This document shows, piece after piece, positions 15,760-24,524 of a stretch of DNA of 64,000 nucleotides (positions are counted from its first letter, which is position 1; every line of letters begins with the position of its first letter). The translations under genes were made by a program, and so were the position numbers. The stretch is from contig NZ_CP084058.1 of the NCBI RefSeq assembly GCF_020215645.1, positions 11,586,501-11,650,500 of the forward strand, in the 5' to 3' direction. The notes beneath the pieces were generated by a model that saw only the letters and a program-made list of their open reading frames with translations, was not told the origin of the DNA and searched no databases. The DNA comes from Nonomuraea gerenzanensis. Lineage in GTDB: Bacteria; Actinomycetota; Actinomycetes; Streptosporangiales; Streptosporangiaceae.

Positions 15760-18061
15760 TCGCCACCAGGCCGCCGTCCTCGCGGGTGGCGGCCACGAGG
15801 CCCGGGGGCATCGGCGTGAAACCGGGCACGGCGGCGAACCCGTCCCGCTCGCCGATCGCCGTCATCCGCAGCTCGCCCTCCCCCATGACCCTTACGGTGA
15901 TCTCCGCGCCGCCGGCCGGGATCCCCCGGAAGCGCACCTCGCCCGGCCAGGTGTTCGCGCGGACGCCGGTGACGGGCACGGTCACCGCCCGCATGCCGTC
16001 GGCCTTCGCGGTCACCTCGGCGATCGGCCGCTCGACGCGCAGGGTGAGCGAGCGAGCGCCCCTGCCCGCGCTGATCCGCAGCCGGTAGGTGCCGCCGTCC
16101 TTGCCCAGCACGCGGACCCGGGGCCCGTCCACGTCCACCGCCGGCGCGCGGCCGGTCCACAGGTCGCCGCGGGCGTAGCCGGGCGGCAGGGCGGCGGTGT
16201 CCTTGCCGGAGACGTACGTCCTGGTCCAGTCGGACGGGGCGAGGTCGGCGCTGACCCAGGCCGCCGTCCTGGTGCCGGCGTCCATCACGTACGCCAGGTG
16301 CGTCCGACTCGGATGGGCCGCGTCGAAGGCGTCCAGCGCCAGACCGGCGGGCACCAGCGCGACCGCGAGCGCCGCCGCGCCCAGCGGCACCCCGAACGCC
16401 ACCGGCCTGCCGACCGGCCGCGCCGGCTCCGGCAGCCACAGCTCGGCCACCGGCAGCGCGGTCAGCGCGAACAGCGCCAGCGCCGCCGCGCTCACCCCGC
16501 CGAGCGCCAGCCCCATCCCGTCGAACGCCGTCAGCGCCAGCCCGGGCAGCAACGCCGCCGACCCGGACAGCCCGGCCGTCACCACGGCCACCCGCCCTGC
16601 CGCCGTACGAGGGCCGCCGTCGCGCGGCAGGAGCGCGGCCAGGCACCCCAGCGCGGCGAGCAGCGCAGGCAGCGCGAACATGAATGACGCCCCCGGCGCG
16701 ACCTGCGCGCACACCACCCCCAGCACCGCCGGCCACACCAGCCCCCCGACGGCCAGCGCGGTGGGCCCCACCCTGCGCCGCAGCAGGAGGTACCACCCGA
16801 GCACCGCCACCCCGGCCAGCACCGCGACGGCCGCGCGGAACGCGCCGGGCCGGTGCAGCAGTCCGCCCATCCCGTAGTAGTCGGGCCGCAGCGCCACCAG
16901 CACCTCCCACATCCCCTGCGCGAGCACGGCGGCCAGCGCGACCGGCACCACCCCGGAGACCGCCCCGACGATCATCCGCACCGGCCCCGCCACCCGGCGG
17001 CGCCACGCCACCACGGCCAGCCCTGCCACCGCGGCCGGCGCCAGCCCGGCCAGCGGCCACACCAGCGCGTCCGGGTAGGTGATCATGACTCCGAAGAGCC
17101 GGAAGTAGGTGACGTCGTGCCCGGCGGCCAGCCCCGGCAGGTCGGCGCCGCCGAACGCGCGCGCCAAGGCCAGCATGTTCGAGCCGTGGTGCTGGAGGCT
17201 GCCCCGGTCGAGATGGGCGAGGGAGTCGTCGGCCGTGTGGTAGCGCGAGGACTCCTGGATGTAGGCGAAGTTCATGCCGGTGAACCCGGCCCCGGTCATC
17301 GGCGTGAAGTCGGTGTTGTTCGGCAGCAGCCGGTAGAGCTCGACCATCATGGAGTCGCCGCGCGGGTACGGCACGGCGCCGGCGAACGTCCCGACCAGCC
17401 CGGCGTTGTCCCGCGACGTCTCGAACATCAGCGACGGCCCGCTGACCCCGCGCGCCTCCCAGTTGAGCAGCACGCCGCCCTTGCCGCCGAGCGGGTGCTC
17501 CCTGACGAACGCCTCGGCGCCGAGCACGCCGTCCTCCTCGCCGTCCGTCATCAGGAACACCAGGTCGTTGCGGAGCTTCGCGTCGCCCAGCGCCCGTACA
17601 GTCTCCAGCATCGCCGCCACGGCCGCCGCGTCGTCCGACGCGCCCGGCCCCATCGCGGCGGAGTCGTAGTGCGCGGCGATCACCACCGTCCCTGTCGGGT
17701 CGGTGCCGCGCCGCGTGGCCACGATGTTGTCCACCTGCCCGAACGCCGCCAGCCCCGTCGAGGAGTTGACCCCCACGGCCTGCTGCACCTGGACCTCCAG
17801 CCCGGCGGCGCGCAGCTGCCCCACCAGGTAGTCCCTGGCCTGCGCACTGGCCTGGCTGCCGATCGGGCGCGGCCGGGTGGCGAACGCCTCCAGGTGTCTC
17901 AGGGCTCGTCCGGCGCTGAACTCGGCGGCCGGCGCCGAAGCGGGCAGCGGCTGCATGGTGCTGTTCGCCATGGCGGTCAGCACGATCACCGCGGCCAGCG
18001 CGAGCAGCGCGCAAGCCCCCGCCAGAACGCGGCGGGGGACGTCGAACAACTTTCCGATCAT
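15737..18061 (-). CDS. Membrane-anchored M28-family zinc peptidase
   Basis: 774 residues from the ATG at 18061; an upstream in-frame ATG at 18109 is possible, and neither has a clear ribosome site. One membrane span lies near the N-terminus, followed by an M28 catalytic domain with the zinc ligands in AAHYDS, GASDDAAA, TDGEEDGVLG and RYHTADDS. About eight further membrane spans follow, then a soluble beta-rich C-terminal domain. This architecture matches Fxna/ERMP1-like peptidases. The peptidase domain should face outside the cell. The end overlaps the CoA ligase gene by 23 bp tail to tail. The substrate is unknown. Confidence 0.88.
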   Translation of the reverse strand: MIGKLFDVPRRVLAGACALLALAAVIVLTAMANSTMQPLPASAPAAEFSAGRALRHLEAFATRPRPIGSQASAQARDYLVGQLRAAGLEVQVQQAVGVNSSTGLAAFGQVDNIVATRRGTDPTGTVVIAAHYDSAAMGPGASDDAAAVAAMLETVRALGDAKLRNDLVFLMTDGEEDGVLGAEAFVREHPLGGKGGVLLNWEARGVSGPSLMFETSRDNAGLVGTFAGAVPYPRGDSMMVELYRLLPNNTDFTPMTGAGFTGMNFAYIQESSRYHTADDSLAHLDRGSLQHHGSNMLALARAFGGADLPGLAAGHDVTYFRLFGVMITYPDALVWPLAGLAPAAVAGLAVVAWRRRVAGPVRMIVGAVSGVVPVALAAVLAQGMWEVLVALRPDYYGMGGLLHRPGAFRAAVAVLAGVAVLGWYLLLRRRVGPTALAVGGLVWPAVLGVVCAQVAPGASFMFALPALLAALGCLAALLPRDGGPRTAAGRVAVVTAGLSGSAALLPGLALTAFDGMGLALGGVSAAALALFALTALPVAELWLPEPARPVGRPVAFGVPLGAAALAVALVPAGLALDAFDAAHPSRTHLAYVMDAGTRTAAWVSADLAPSDWTRTYVSGKDTAALPPGYARGDLWTGRAPAVDVDGPRVRVLGKDGGTYRLRISAGRGARSLTLRVERPIAEVTAKADGMRAVTVPVTGVRANTWPGEVRFRGIPAGGAEITVRVMGEGELRMTAIGERDGFAAVPGFTPMPPGLVAATREDGGLVAITRTYRL

Positions 18062-18066
18062 GCAGC

Positions 18067-18081
18067 GAAACGCTAGGTTTC
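18067..18081. promoter_or_regulatory. Inverted repeat GAAAC-n5-GTTTC at the M28 peptidase 5' end
   Basis: Perfect 5-bp arms spaced by five bases, just upstream of the 18061 start codon. It could be an operator or a small 5' UTR hairpin. Short enough to be chance. Confidence 0.25.
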
Positions 18082-18174
18082 GGGCCTGGGCCGCCGGAAT
18101 GATGCGCATGCCCGGATCGGGCTGTGGTTTACCTCAGGTCCCGTCGGCCGGTGTCTCAGATGACAGTACGATTC

Positions 18175-18191
18175 GTCTTACGAGGTAAGAC
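18175..18191. promoter_or_regulatory. Perfect palindrome GTCTTAC-gag-GTAAGAC upstream of TauE-type gene
   Basis: Seven-base arms with a 3-bp spacer, 20 bp before the ATG at 18212. An extra TTACCTC half site lies at 18129-18135. It resembles an operator for a dimeric regulator, which is not encoded next door. Confidence 0.5.
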
Positions 18192-18211
18192 CTGCTCTAG
18201 AGTCGCACAGC

Positions 18212-18961
18212 ATGACACCTTGGGAGATGGTCGCGGTGCTCGCGGCCGGCGTCGCGGGCGGGGCCATCAACACCGTCGTCGGATCCGGGTCGCTGATCAC
18301 CTTCCCCACGCTGCTCGCGGTGGGCCTGCCGCCGATCACCGCCAACGTCTCCAACAACATCGGCCTGGTCCCCGGCGGGCTGTCCGGTGTGGCGGGTTAC
18401 CGCGAGGAGCTGAAGGGTCAGCGTGACCGGCTGCTCCGGCTGGCGCCCGCGTCGGTGGCGGGCGCGCTGGCGGGCGGGCTGCTGCTGCTCAACCTGCCGG
18501 AGAGCACGTTCACGGCGGTCGTGGTCGTGCTCATCGCGATGTCCTGCGCGCTGGTCGTGATCCAGCCCCGGCTCAGCCGCGCGCTGGCCGACCGGCCCAG
18601 GCGCGCGCACGGCGGCCCGTGGCTGTGGCTGGGCGCGCTGGCGGCCGGCGCGTACGGCGGCTACTTCGGCGCCGGGCAGGGCATCCTGCTCATCGGCCTG
18701 ATGGGCATCCTCATCGACGAGGAGCTGCAGCGCGTCAACGCGGCCAAGAACGTGCTGGTCGTGCTGGTCAACGGCACGGCCGCCATCCTGTACGCGCTCG
18801 TCGCCGACGTGGACTGGACGGCGGTGCTGCTGGTGGCGCTGGGCTCGACGGCCGGCGGCTTCCTGGGCGCCCGGCTGGGCCGCAGGCTGCCTCCCGCTGT
18901 CCTGCGGGGCGTGATCGTGTGCATCGGCGTGGTGGCGATGGTGAAGCTTCTCACCGGCTGA
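18212..18961 (+). CDS. TauE/SafE-family sulfite/anion exporter-like membrane protein
   Basis: 249 residues with about seven or eight hydrophobic spans. The N-terminal family motif GGAINTVVGSGSLITFPTL is clear, and the duplicated half-motif in the second part reads GAYGGYFGAGQGILLIGLMG. Family members move sulfite, sulfonates or other small organic anions across the membrane. The start at 18212 is the first ATG after a strong palindrome that may control it. No sulfur-metabolism gene is adjacent, so the substrate is open. Confidence 0.9.
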   Translation: MTPWEMVAVLAAGVAGGAINTVVGSGSLITFPTLLAVGLPPITANVSNNIGLVPGGLSGVAGYREELKGQRDRLLRLAPASVAGALAGGLLLLNLPESTFTAVVVVLIAMSCALVVIQPRLSRALADRPRRAHGGPWLWLGALAAGAYGGYFGAGQGILLIGLMGILIDEELQRVNAAKNVLVVLVNGTAAILYALVADVDWTAVLLVALGSTAGGFLGARLGRRLPPAVLRGVIVCIGVVAMVKLLTG

Positions 18962-19013
18962 GGGGGTCGCGCCTCTGCGGTGATCATCTCCCGGCGAGAG
19001 GCTGCCGACGTTC

Positions 19014-19212
19014 CGTCTTGTGGCCATCCTGGCCGCCACCGCGCCGAACTTGTTATCGATCTTCATGCTGCCTGGTGCTGCTGGTGCCCGCGCTGTTCGA
19101 GCCGGCCGCCTGGCTGCCGTCGGACGCGCCGCACGACTGCTCCAGCTCCCTTGCGCTGTTCGACCGGCCGTACCTGGTCGCGGGCGTGCTGGCGCTGCTC
19201 TCCGGGATCCGC
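19014..19212 (+). pseudogene. Possible decayed membrane-protein fragment
   Basis: Between two genes, one frame reads VAILAATAPNLLSIFML (about 19020-19070). After a shift, the next frame reads LVLLVPALFEPAAWL and then DRPYLVAGVLALLSGIRL, up to the stop of the opposing gene. Both pieces look like hydrophobic coding sequence, and together they suggest a small membrane protein broken by one frameshift. No intact start-to-stop frame exists. Low confidence; it may be chance in GC-rich DNA. Confidence 0.3.
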
Positions 19213-19902
19213 CTAACCCGCCAGCCCCAGGAGGAAAGCCACGGGCACGAACGCGACCGCCAGCCCCACCGCCCACCACCTCGGCGCGGGCCCGTCCTTC
19301 AGCACCGCGAGGCCGAACGGCACCAGCGCGACGGCCAGCCCCGCCAAGGCGAGCAGCGAGACCGGGTCGCTGCCCCCCTTGAGCACTCCCAGCGGCAGAG
19401 CCGCCGCCAGCCCCAGCGCCACGCTCCTGACCAGGCCCAGCACCTTGGCCCGGTAGGCGCCGACCGCCAGCACGAGCCAGCCGCCCATGATGCACACGTT
19501 GGCCGCCTTGAACACGTGGAAGGCGCCGTACGTGCCCGCCACCGCCCGTTGCGCCGCCTCCAGCCCCAGCACGTCCACGAGCTGGAACGCCAGATGGCTG
19601 ACCCCGGCGTGGAACACCCGCCCGAACAGCCCGATCACGACCAGCGTGACCCCCCACCGGGCCCACCCGGACGGCCCGATGCGCCGGCCCAGCGCGGTCA
19701 CGGCAGGCCACAGCAGCACGACCCCGGCCGCGTACAAACCGTACGACCAGGCCATCCGCACCGGGGCGACGGCGTGGGCGGCGAGCTGGGCGGGGAAGAA
19801 GTCGTCCACACCCGTGCGGACGAGGACCCCGGCGGCGAGCAGCAGCGGCCCCAGCACCGCACCCGCGCCCTCGACCCAGCGCCCTGGCATCTCTCGGTTC
19901 AT
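19213..19902 (-). CDS. Integral membrane protein of unknown function
   Basis: 229 residues from the ATG at 19902 (an alternative at 19911). Roughly six or seven hydrophobic spans are visible, including GAVLGPLLLAAGVLV, WSYGLYAAGVVLLW and AVGLAVAFVPVAFLLGLAG. There is no catalytic motif. It is convergent with the TauE-side fragment and ends at 19213. No family is recognised. Confidence 0.7.
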   Translation of the reverse strand: MNREMPGRWVEGAGAVLGPLLLAAGVLVRTGVDDFFPAQLAAHAVAPVRMAWSYGLYAAGVVLLWPAVTALGRRIGPSGWARWGVTLVVIGLFGRVFHAGVSHLAFQLVDVLGLEAAQRAVAGTYGAFHVFKAANVCIMGGWLVLAVGAYRAKVLGLVRSVALGLAAALPLGVLKGGSDPVSLLALAGLAVALVPFGLAVLKDGPAPRWWAVGLAVAFVPVAFLLGLAG

Positions 19903-19957
19903 ACCGGCCATCCAACCGACGGCCGGCCGCCCGCACACGGGCGCTGCGGCGAGACTC

Positions 19958-20611
19958 TCAGGTAGTGCCCGCACTACCTCCGGGCAGCGGCAGGTGCGCC
20001 ACCGCGTGGGCGGCCTCGCGGTCCATGCCGAACATGCGCAGCACCTGCTCGGCCAGCTCGTCGCAGGCGTCCTCGTCCACCAGGCCGGGCTGTGCCAGCC
20101 GCACCTGCAGGAAGCCGAGCAGCGAGCCGCCTGCGCCGGCCAGCGCGACGATCGGGTTGGTGACGTGGAAGCGGCCCGCCTCGATGCCCCTGCGGATGTC
20201 GCGCAGGGCGCGCGGGGCCAGGCCCACCTCGGAGTCGAGGTACTGCAGACCGGTACGGCTCAGGATGCGGGCCATCTGCGGATGGGTGTCGACCATGCGC
20301 CCGGTCAGCCGTACGGAGGCGGCGAAGACCTCGGCCGGGTCCGCCAGGTCGGCGGTGAGCCGGTCGAGGAACTGGCCGTGCTCCTCCAGCACGTCGGTGA
20401 TGGCGGCCTGGAACAGCTCGTCCTTGCTGCCGAAATGGTTGTAGAAGGAGCCGAACCCGACGTCCGCCGCCTCGGTGAGCTCCTGGATGCTCACCTCGGC
20501 GACCCCCTGCCGCGCGAGGAACTCCCTGGCCGCGTCGATGAGCGCCTGCCTGGTGCGCGTCTTGCGCCGCTCCAGCCGTGACGCGGGCCGCTGATCCGAT
20601 CTCACGGTCAT
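19958..20611 (-). CDS. TetR-family repressor of the adjacent aromatic-cleavage operon
   Basis: 217 residues from the ATG at 20611; an ATG two codons earlier at 20617 is equally possible. The N-terminal HTH reads ALIDAAREFLARQGVAEVSIQELTEAADVGFGSFYNHFGSKDELF, a textbook TetR motif. The C-terminal helical domain should bind the inducer. It is divergent from the extradiol dioxygenase gene, with a 30-bp palindrome in between (20639-20668), which makes it the probable repressor of that operon and perhaps of itself. Confidence 0.93.
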   Translation of the reverse strand: MTVRSDQRPASRLERRKTRTRQALIDAAREFLARQGVAEVSIQELTEAADVGFGSFYNHFGSKDELFQAAITDVLEEHGQFLDRLTADLADPAEVFAASVRLTGRMVDTHPQMARILSRTGLQYLDSEVGLAPRALRDIRRGIEAGRFHVTNPIVALAGAGGSLLGFLQVRLAQPGLVDEDACDELAEQVLRMFGMDREAAHAVAHLPLPGGSAGTT

Positions 20612-20623
20612 GAGCATACCGGC

Positions 20624-20668
20624 TTGACAGAGGCTTCCCTCATTTCTGATGATTTCATCATTAATGAG
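20624..20668 (+). promoter_or_regulatory. Promoter with a 30-bp palindromic operator
   Basis: TTGACA at 20624-20629 is a consensus -35. GATGAT at 20648-20653 (18-bp spacing) is a fair -10. Overlapping it at 20639-20668 is a two-layer palindrome: CTCATT-n2-TGATGA-n2-TCATCA-n2-AATGAG, with both arm pairs perfect. This is what a TetR dimer or a pair of dimers would bind to block RNA polymerase. Start codons lie on both sides (20611 minus, 20693 plus). Confidence 0.75.
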
Positions 20669-20692
20669 CGTCCAATCAACATGGGGGTGGTG

Positions 20693-21808
20693 ATGGGAAG
20701 CGCACACGCGAACCTGCACAGCGAGCGCGGACCGCTGCGCGGCGAGCATCCCGGCCGGTCGCGGGACCCGGTGATCAAGGTGGTGGACCTGGCCTGGCTG
20801 GAGTTCGAGAAGACCGATCTCGGGCGGGCCGAGACGTTCGCCCTCGACTTCGGCTTCGCCGTGGCCGGCCGGACGCGGGACGCGCTGTACCTGCGCGGGA
20901 CCCTGCCGGGCACGCACTGCCTGGTGATCAGGAAGGGGCCGAGATCGCGGTTCGTGGGCCCCGCGTTCCTGGCGGCGGCGTCCGGCGACCTGGTCAGGCT
21001 GGCCCGCGCCACCGGCTCCGACGTGCGGGAGCTGAGCGATCCTGGCGGCGGGCAGGTGGTGGAGCTGCGCGATCCCAGCGGCTTTCCGGTACGGGTCGTG
21101 CACGGGACCGCCGAGCTGCCCGCGCTGTCCGGGCAGCACCCGTTGCCGCTGAACGTCGGCGACGCCCGGCCCAGGATCAACGCCACGCAGCGCCCGGCCC
21201 GCGAGCCCGCCCGGGTGCAGCGGCTGGGCCACGTGGTGCTGGAGACCAGGTGGTTCGAGCGGGCGCTCGGCTGGTACCTGGACACGCTGGGCATGATCGT
21301 CAGCGACTTCCTGTTCCTGGACGGGCAGCGCGACCGGGGCCCGACCATGGCGTTCGTCCGCTGCGACAGGGGCGGCGTGCCGGCCGACCATCACACCCTG
21401 GCCATGCACCTCGGGCCCGGCACCGGGTACGTGCACTCGGCGTACCAGGTGGCCGACCTCGACGCGGTCGCCGCCGGCGGCGAGTACCTGGCCGGGCGCG
21501 GCTACCGGCGGGTGTGGGGCATCGGGCGGCACATCCAGGGGAGCCAGATCTTCGACTACTGGCGCGACCCCGACCGCCTGATGGTGGAGCACTTCGCCGA
21601 CGGCGACCTGTTCGACTGCACGGTCGAGCCGGGGTGGGCGCCCATGTCCGCCAGTGGCCTGGCCCAGTGGGGGCCGCCGGTCACCCGCGACTTCCTCGGC
21701 ACGAACCCCTCACCCGAGCTGCTGCGCACGGTCTTCACGGCGCTGCGCGAGGACAACGAGATCGACGTCGCCCGCCTGCTGGGCCTGATGAAAGCGATGA
21801 GAGCGTGA
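20693..21808 (+). CDS. Extradiol ring-cleavage dioxygenase (VOC superfamily, two-domain)
   Basis: 371 residues from the ATG at 20693, which has GGGGG five bases upstream; the ATG at 20681 lacks a site. Two VOC repeats are present: a degenerate N-terminal one and a C-terminal one with the probable Fe(II) ligands His in RLGHVVLE, His in YVHSAYQV and Glu in LMVEHFADG. The family opens catechols next to the hydroxyl pair (meta cleavage). It is first in an operon with FAH, MhpA-like, DUF3159-like and MBL genes, so it would cleave the ring that the downstream hydroxylase prepares. The stop overlaps the next start (GTGA). Confidence 0.88.
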   Translation: MGSAHANLHSERGPLRGEHPGRSRDPVIKVVDLAWLEFEKTDLGRAETFALDFGFAVAGRTRDALYLRGTLPGTHCLVIRKGPRSRFVGPAFLAAASGDLVRLARATGSDVRELSDPGGGQVVELRDPSGFPVRVVHGTAELPALSGQHPLPLNVGDARPRINATQRPAREPARVQRLGHVVLETRWFERALGWYLDTLGMIVSDFLFLDGQRDRGPTMAFVRCDRGGVPADHHTLAMHLGPGTGYVHSAYQVADLDAVAAGGEYLAGRGYRRVWGIGRHIQGSQIFDYWRDPDRLMVEHFADGDLFDCTVEPGWAPMSASGLAQWGPPVTRDFLGTNPSPELLRTVFTALREDNEIDVARLLGLMKAMRA

Positions 21809-22734
21809 GCGTCAACGTACTGCGTACCGGGCAGGGCTGGTGGGTCGAGCGCGACGGGCTGGCCCACGCGGTGGACACCTCCGCGACGACCACGGCCGAG
21901 CTGCTCGCCGACCGGGCCGCCGTCCTGTCGCCCGCGCCGGAGGGGGTGCCGGTCGAGGAGCTGGAGCCGCTCTCCCCGGTGACGGCGCCCTGCCGGGTGG
22001 TGGCCCAGATGGTGAACTACCGCTCGCACGCCCAGGACTCCGGGTTCGATCCGGGGCGGGTGCCGATCACGTTCTTCCGCAAGGCGTCCGGGTCGGTGGC
22101 GGGGCCGTACGACCCGATCGTCAAGCCGCGGCACGTGCGGCTGCTCGACTACGAGATCGAGCTGGGCCTGGTCATGGGGGCCGAGCTGCCGATCGGGACG
22201 GTCGTGACGGACGCCTCCCTGCCCGATCACGTGGCCGGGCTGGTGGTCGCCAACGACGTGTCGGCCAGGGACGTGCAGCTCACCAAGGGGCAGTTCTACG
22301 AGAGCAAGTCGTATCCGACGTTCACGCCGCTGGGGCCGCGGCTGGTGCTGCTCGAACGGGAGGAGTTCGGGCGGCTGGTGGATCTGCGGCTGCGGCTGTC
22401 GGTCAACCAGGTGCCGCGGCAGGACCGTACGGTGGCGGACATGATCGCCCGGCCGGCGGCGGCGCTGACCGAGCTGGCCCGGTTCCAGGCGCTCGCGCCC
22501 GGTGACGTGCTGCTGACCGGCACGCCCGGCGGCACCGCGCTGAAGGCGCCGCCCGCGGTGGCCGAGCGGGTCGGGGCGCTGCTGCCGCCCGAGCTGAAGT
22601 GGAAGATCTTCTTCGGACGGCAGGCGCGGGTGCCTGCTTACCTGCGTGACGGGGACGTGGTGACGGCGCGCATCGCCACCGGTGACGGCGCCATCGACCT
22701 CGGGTGCCAGCGCACGCCCGTGGAGTACGCATGA
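21805..22734 (+). CDS. Fumarylacetoacetate hydrolase (FAH) family protein
   Basis: 309 residues from the GTG at 21805, which overlaps the previous stop; the frame is open further upstream but that is antisense-free shadow of the dioxygenase. Core FAH motifs: VAQMVNYRSHAQ, DYEIELGLVMG (acidic metal ligands), ANDVSARDVQ and LLTGTPGGTAL. The family hydrolyses C-C bonds of 1,3-diketo acids, or hydrates or decarboxylates 2-oxo-dienoates, in meta-cleavage pathways. It would process the ring-opened product. The 3' end overlaps the hydroxylase start by four bases (ATGA). Confidence 0.92.
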   Translation: MSVNVLRTGQGWWVERDGLAHAVDTSATTTAELLADRAAVLSPAPEGVPVEELEPLSPVTAPCRVVAQMVNYRSHAQDSGFDPGRVPITFFRKASGSVAGPYDPIVKPRHVRLLDYEIELGLVMGAELPIGTVVTDASLPDHVAGLVVANDVSARDVQLTKGQFYESKSYPTFTPLGPRLVLLEREEFGRLVDLRLRLSVNQVPRQDRTVADMIARPAAALTELARFQALAPGDVLLTGTPGGTALKAPPAVAERVGALLPPELKWKIFFGRQARVPAYLRDGDVVTARIATGDGAIDLGCQRTPVEYA

Positions 22735-24524
22735 CAGCCGCGCACGCGCCTGTGCCCTTGTCCGCGCCTGTGCCTGTGCCTGTGCCTGTGCTCGTCGCCG
22801 GGGCCGGGCCGACCGGGGTGGCGGTGGCCGCGCTGCTGGCCGCGTACGGGGTGCGCACTCTCGTGGTCGATCCGCACCCGGGCGTCTACCCGCTGCCACG
22901 GGCGGTGCATCTCGACGACGAGGTGCACCGCGTCCTGCAGCGGCTCGGGGTGGCCGAGGAGTTCGCGGCGCTCAGCACACCGGCGGCGGGGATGCGCCTG
23001 GTGGACGCCGGGCTGCGCACGATCGCCGAGTTCCGGCGCGAGCGCGGGTCGGGACGGCACGGGTGGCCGCAGGCCAACATGTTCGACCAGCCCGACCTGG
23101 AGACCCTGCTGCGTGAGAACCTCGCCCGCCGCCCCGAGGCGGAGCTGCTGACCTCGACCGAGGTCGTGCGGGTCGAGCAGGGGGTGCCGGGGCCCGCCCC
23201 GGTGCGGGTCCTGCTGCGGGACGTCGGCAGCGGGCGGGAGCGGGAGGTGTGGGCGCACGCCGTGCTCGGCTGCGACGGGGCCAACAGTGTGGTCAGGCAG
23301 GCCGTGGGCGCGCGCATGCGCGACCTGGGGTTCGCCGACCGGTGGCTGGTGGTGGACGCGCGGTGCGCGCAGCCGCTGGACGTCTGGGACGGGACGTACC
23401 AGGTGTGCGATCCGGAGCGGGCGGCCACGTTCATGCGGATCGGGCCCGAGCGGTACCGGTGGGAGTTCCGGATGCGGGAGGGCGAGACGGAGGCCGAGCT
23501 GACCAGGCCCGGAAGCCTGGCGCGGCTGCTCGCGCCCTGGGGCGTCGCGCTGGAGACCTGCTCCGTGCTGCGGCGGGCCGCCTACACCTTCCGGGCGCAG
23601 GTGGCGGATCGGTGGCGGCGCGGGCGGGTGTTCCTGCTCGGTGACGCCGCGCACCTGACGCCGCCGTTCATCGGGCAGGGCATGGGGGCGGGGCTGCGGG
23701 ACGCGGCCAACCTGGCGTGGAAGCTGGCGCTCGTGCTGTCCGAAGGCGGTGGTGAGCGGCTGCTGGACACGTACGAGGCGGAGCGGGCGCCGCACGTCAC
23801 CCGGACGATCCGGCTGGCCGTCACCGTCGGGCGGGCGATGACCGGTGGGCGGGAGGGGGGCGCGGCCGTGCGGCGGCTGCTGCTCACCCGCGCCGGGCGG
23901 CTGCCCCACGCCCTCGCCGTCCGTGGCACGTCGCCTCGGCTGCGGCGTGGGGTGCTGGTGCGGGGGGTGGGCGGGCCGGCGGGGACGATGGTGCCGCAGC
24001 CGTGGGTCTCGGTGGGCGGGCGGCGGGTGCGGCTCGACGACGTGCTCGGTGACTCCTTCGCCGTCCTGACCCTCGGGCCGCTCGATGACGGGCTGGCGGC
24101 GCTGGCTCGCCGCTTGCGGGCGGTGGTCGTCCACGTGCGCCGACCGGCCCACGGCGCGAACGGCGCGAACGGCGCGCACAGCACGAGCGGCGCGCACAGC
24201 ACGAGCGGCGCGCACAGCACGAGCGGCGCAATGGGCGCCGACGGCGGCGGGGGCGGCGGGGGCGGGGGCGGGGGCGGGGGCGAGGCGCGGGTCGTGGTCG
24301 TCGACGGGACGCTCGACCGGTGGTTGCGCGACGCGCGGGCGGCGGCCGTGCTGGTGCGGCCCGACCGCGTGGTGCTGGCCGCCGCGCCCTTCCCGAGCCG
24401 CTCCGGCCCGGTCGGCGCGGCGATCGCCCGCGACGCCGCCGCCTGGCTGCCCCTCCTGCCACCGACCCGCACCATCCGCACCATCCGCACCATCCGCACC
24501 ACCCTCCTGGAGACCCATGAGTGA
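22731..24524 (+). CDS. MhpA-like FAD-dependent phenolic hydroxylase
   Basis: 597 residues. The FAD motif is GAGPTGVAVA near residue 23, the MhpA-type segment PRAVHLDDEVHRVLQRLG follows, and the second FAD motif is LGDAAHLTPPFIGQGMGAG. Relatives hydroxylate 3-hydroxyphenylpropionate-type phenols to catechols, which fits the extradiol dioxygenase upstream. Odd features: VPVPVPV at the N-terminus, a Gly/Ala/His/Ser minisatellite and a run of about 14 glycines in the C-terminal linker (24153-24282), and TIRTIRTIRT near the end. The thioredoxin-like C-terminal domain is interrupted by the linker. The end overlaps the next gene by 8 bp. Confidence 0.92.
   Translation: MTAAHAPVPLSAPVPVPVPVLVAGAGPTGVAVAALLAAYGVRTLVVDPHPGVYPLPRAVHLDDEVHRVLQRLGVAEEFAALSTPAAGMRLVDAGLRTIAEFRRERGSGRHGWPQANMFDQPDLETLLRENLARRPEAELLTSTEVVRVEQGVPGPAPVRVLLRDVGSGREREVWAHAVLGCDGANSVVRQAVGARMRDLGFADRWLVVDARCAQPLDVWDGTYQVCDPERAATFMRIGPERYRWEFRMREGETEAELTRPGSLARLLAPWGVALETCSVLRRAAYTFRAQVADRWRRGRVFLLGDAAHLTPPFIGQGMGAGLRDAANLAWKLALVLSEGGGERLLDTYEAERAPHVTRTIRLAVTVGRAMTGGREGGAAVRRLLLTRAGRLPHALAVRGTSPRLRRGVLVRGVGGPAGTMVPQPWVSVGGRRVRLDDVLGDSFAVLTLGPLDDGLAALARRLRAVVVHVRRPAHGANGANGAHSTSGAHSTSGAHSTSGAMGADGGGGGGGGGGGGGEARVVVVDGTLDRWLRDARAAAVLVRPDRVVLAAAPFPSRSGPVGAAIARDAAAWLPLLPPTRTIRTIRTIRTTLLETHE
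24153..24282 (+). repeat. In-frame minisatellite and poly-Gly tract in the hydroxylase gene
   Basis: Two 9-bp units (GGCGCGAAC), three perfect 18-bp units (GGCGCGCACAGCACGAGC, 24171-24224), then a GGCGGGGGC-rich tract coding about 14 glycines. All keep the frame. It is probably a hypervariable linker. Confidence 0.85.

Noticed and set aside
15507..18014. 835-residue minus-strand frame
   Set aside because: Shadow of the M28 peptidase in another frame; no recognisable domain and extreme Arg/Gly/Ala composition.
24171..24224. CRISPR-like array
   Set aside because: The 18-bp units are adjacent without spacers and lie in frame inside a gene; this is a minisatellite.
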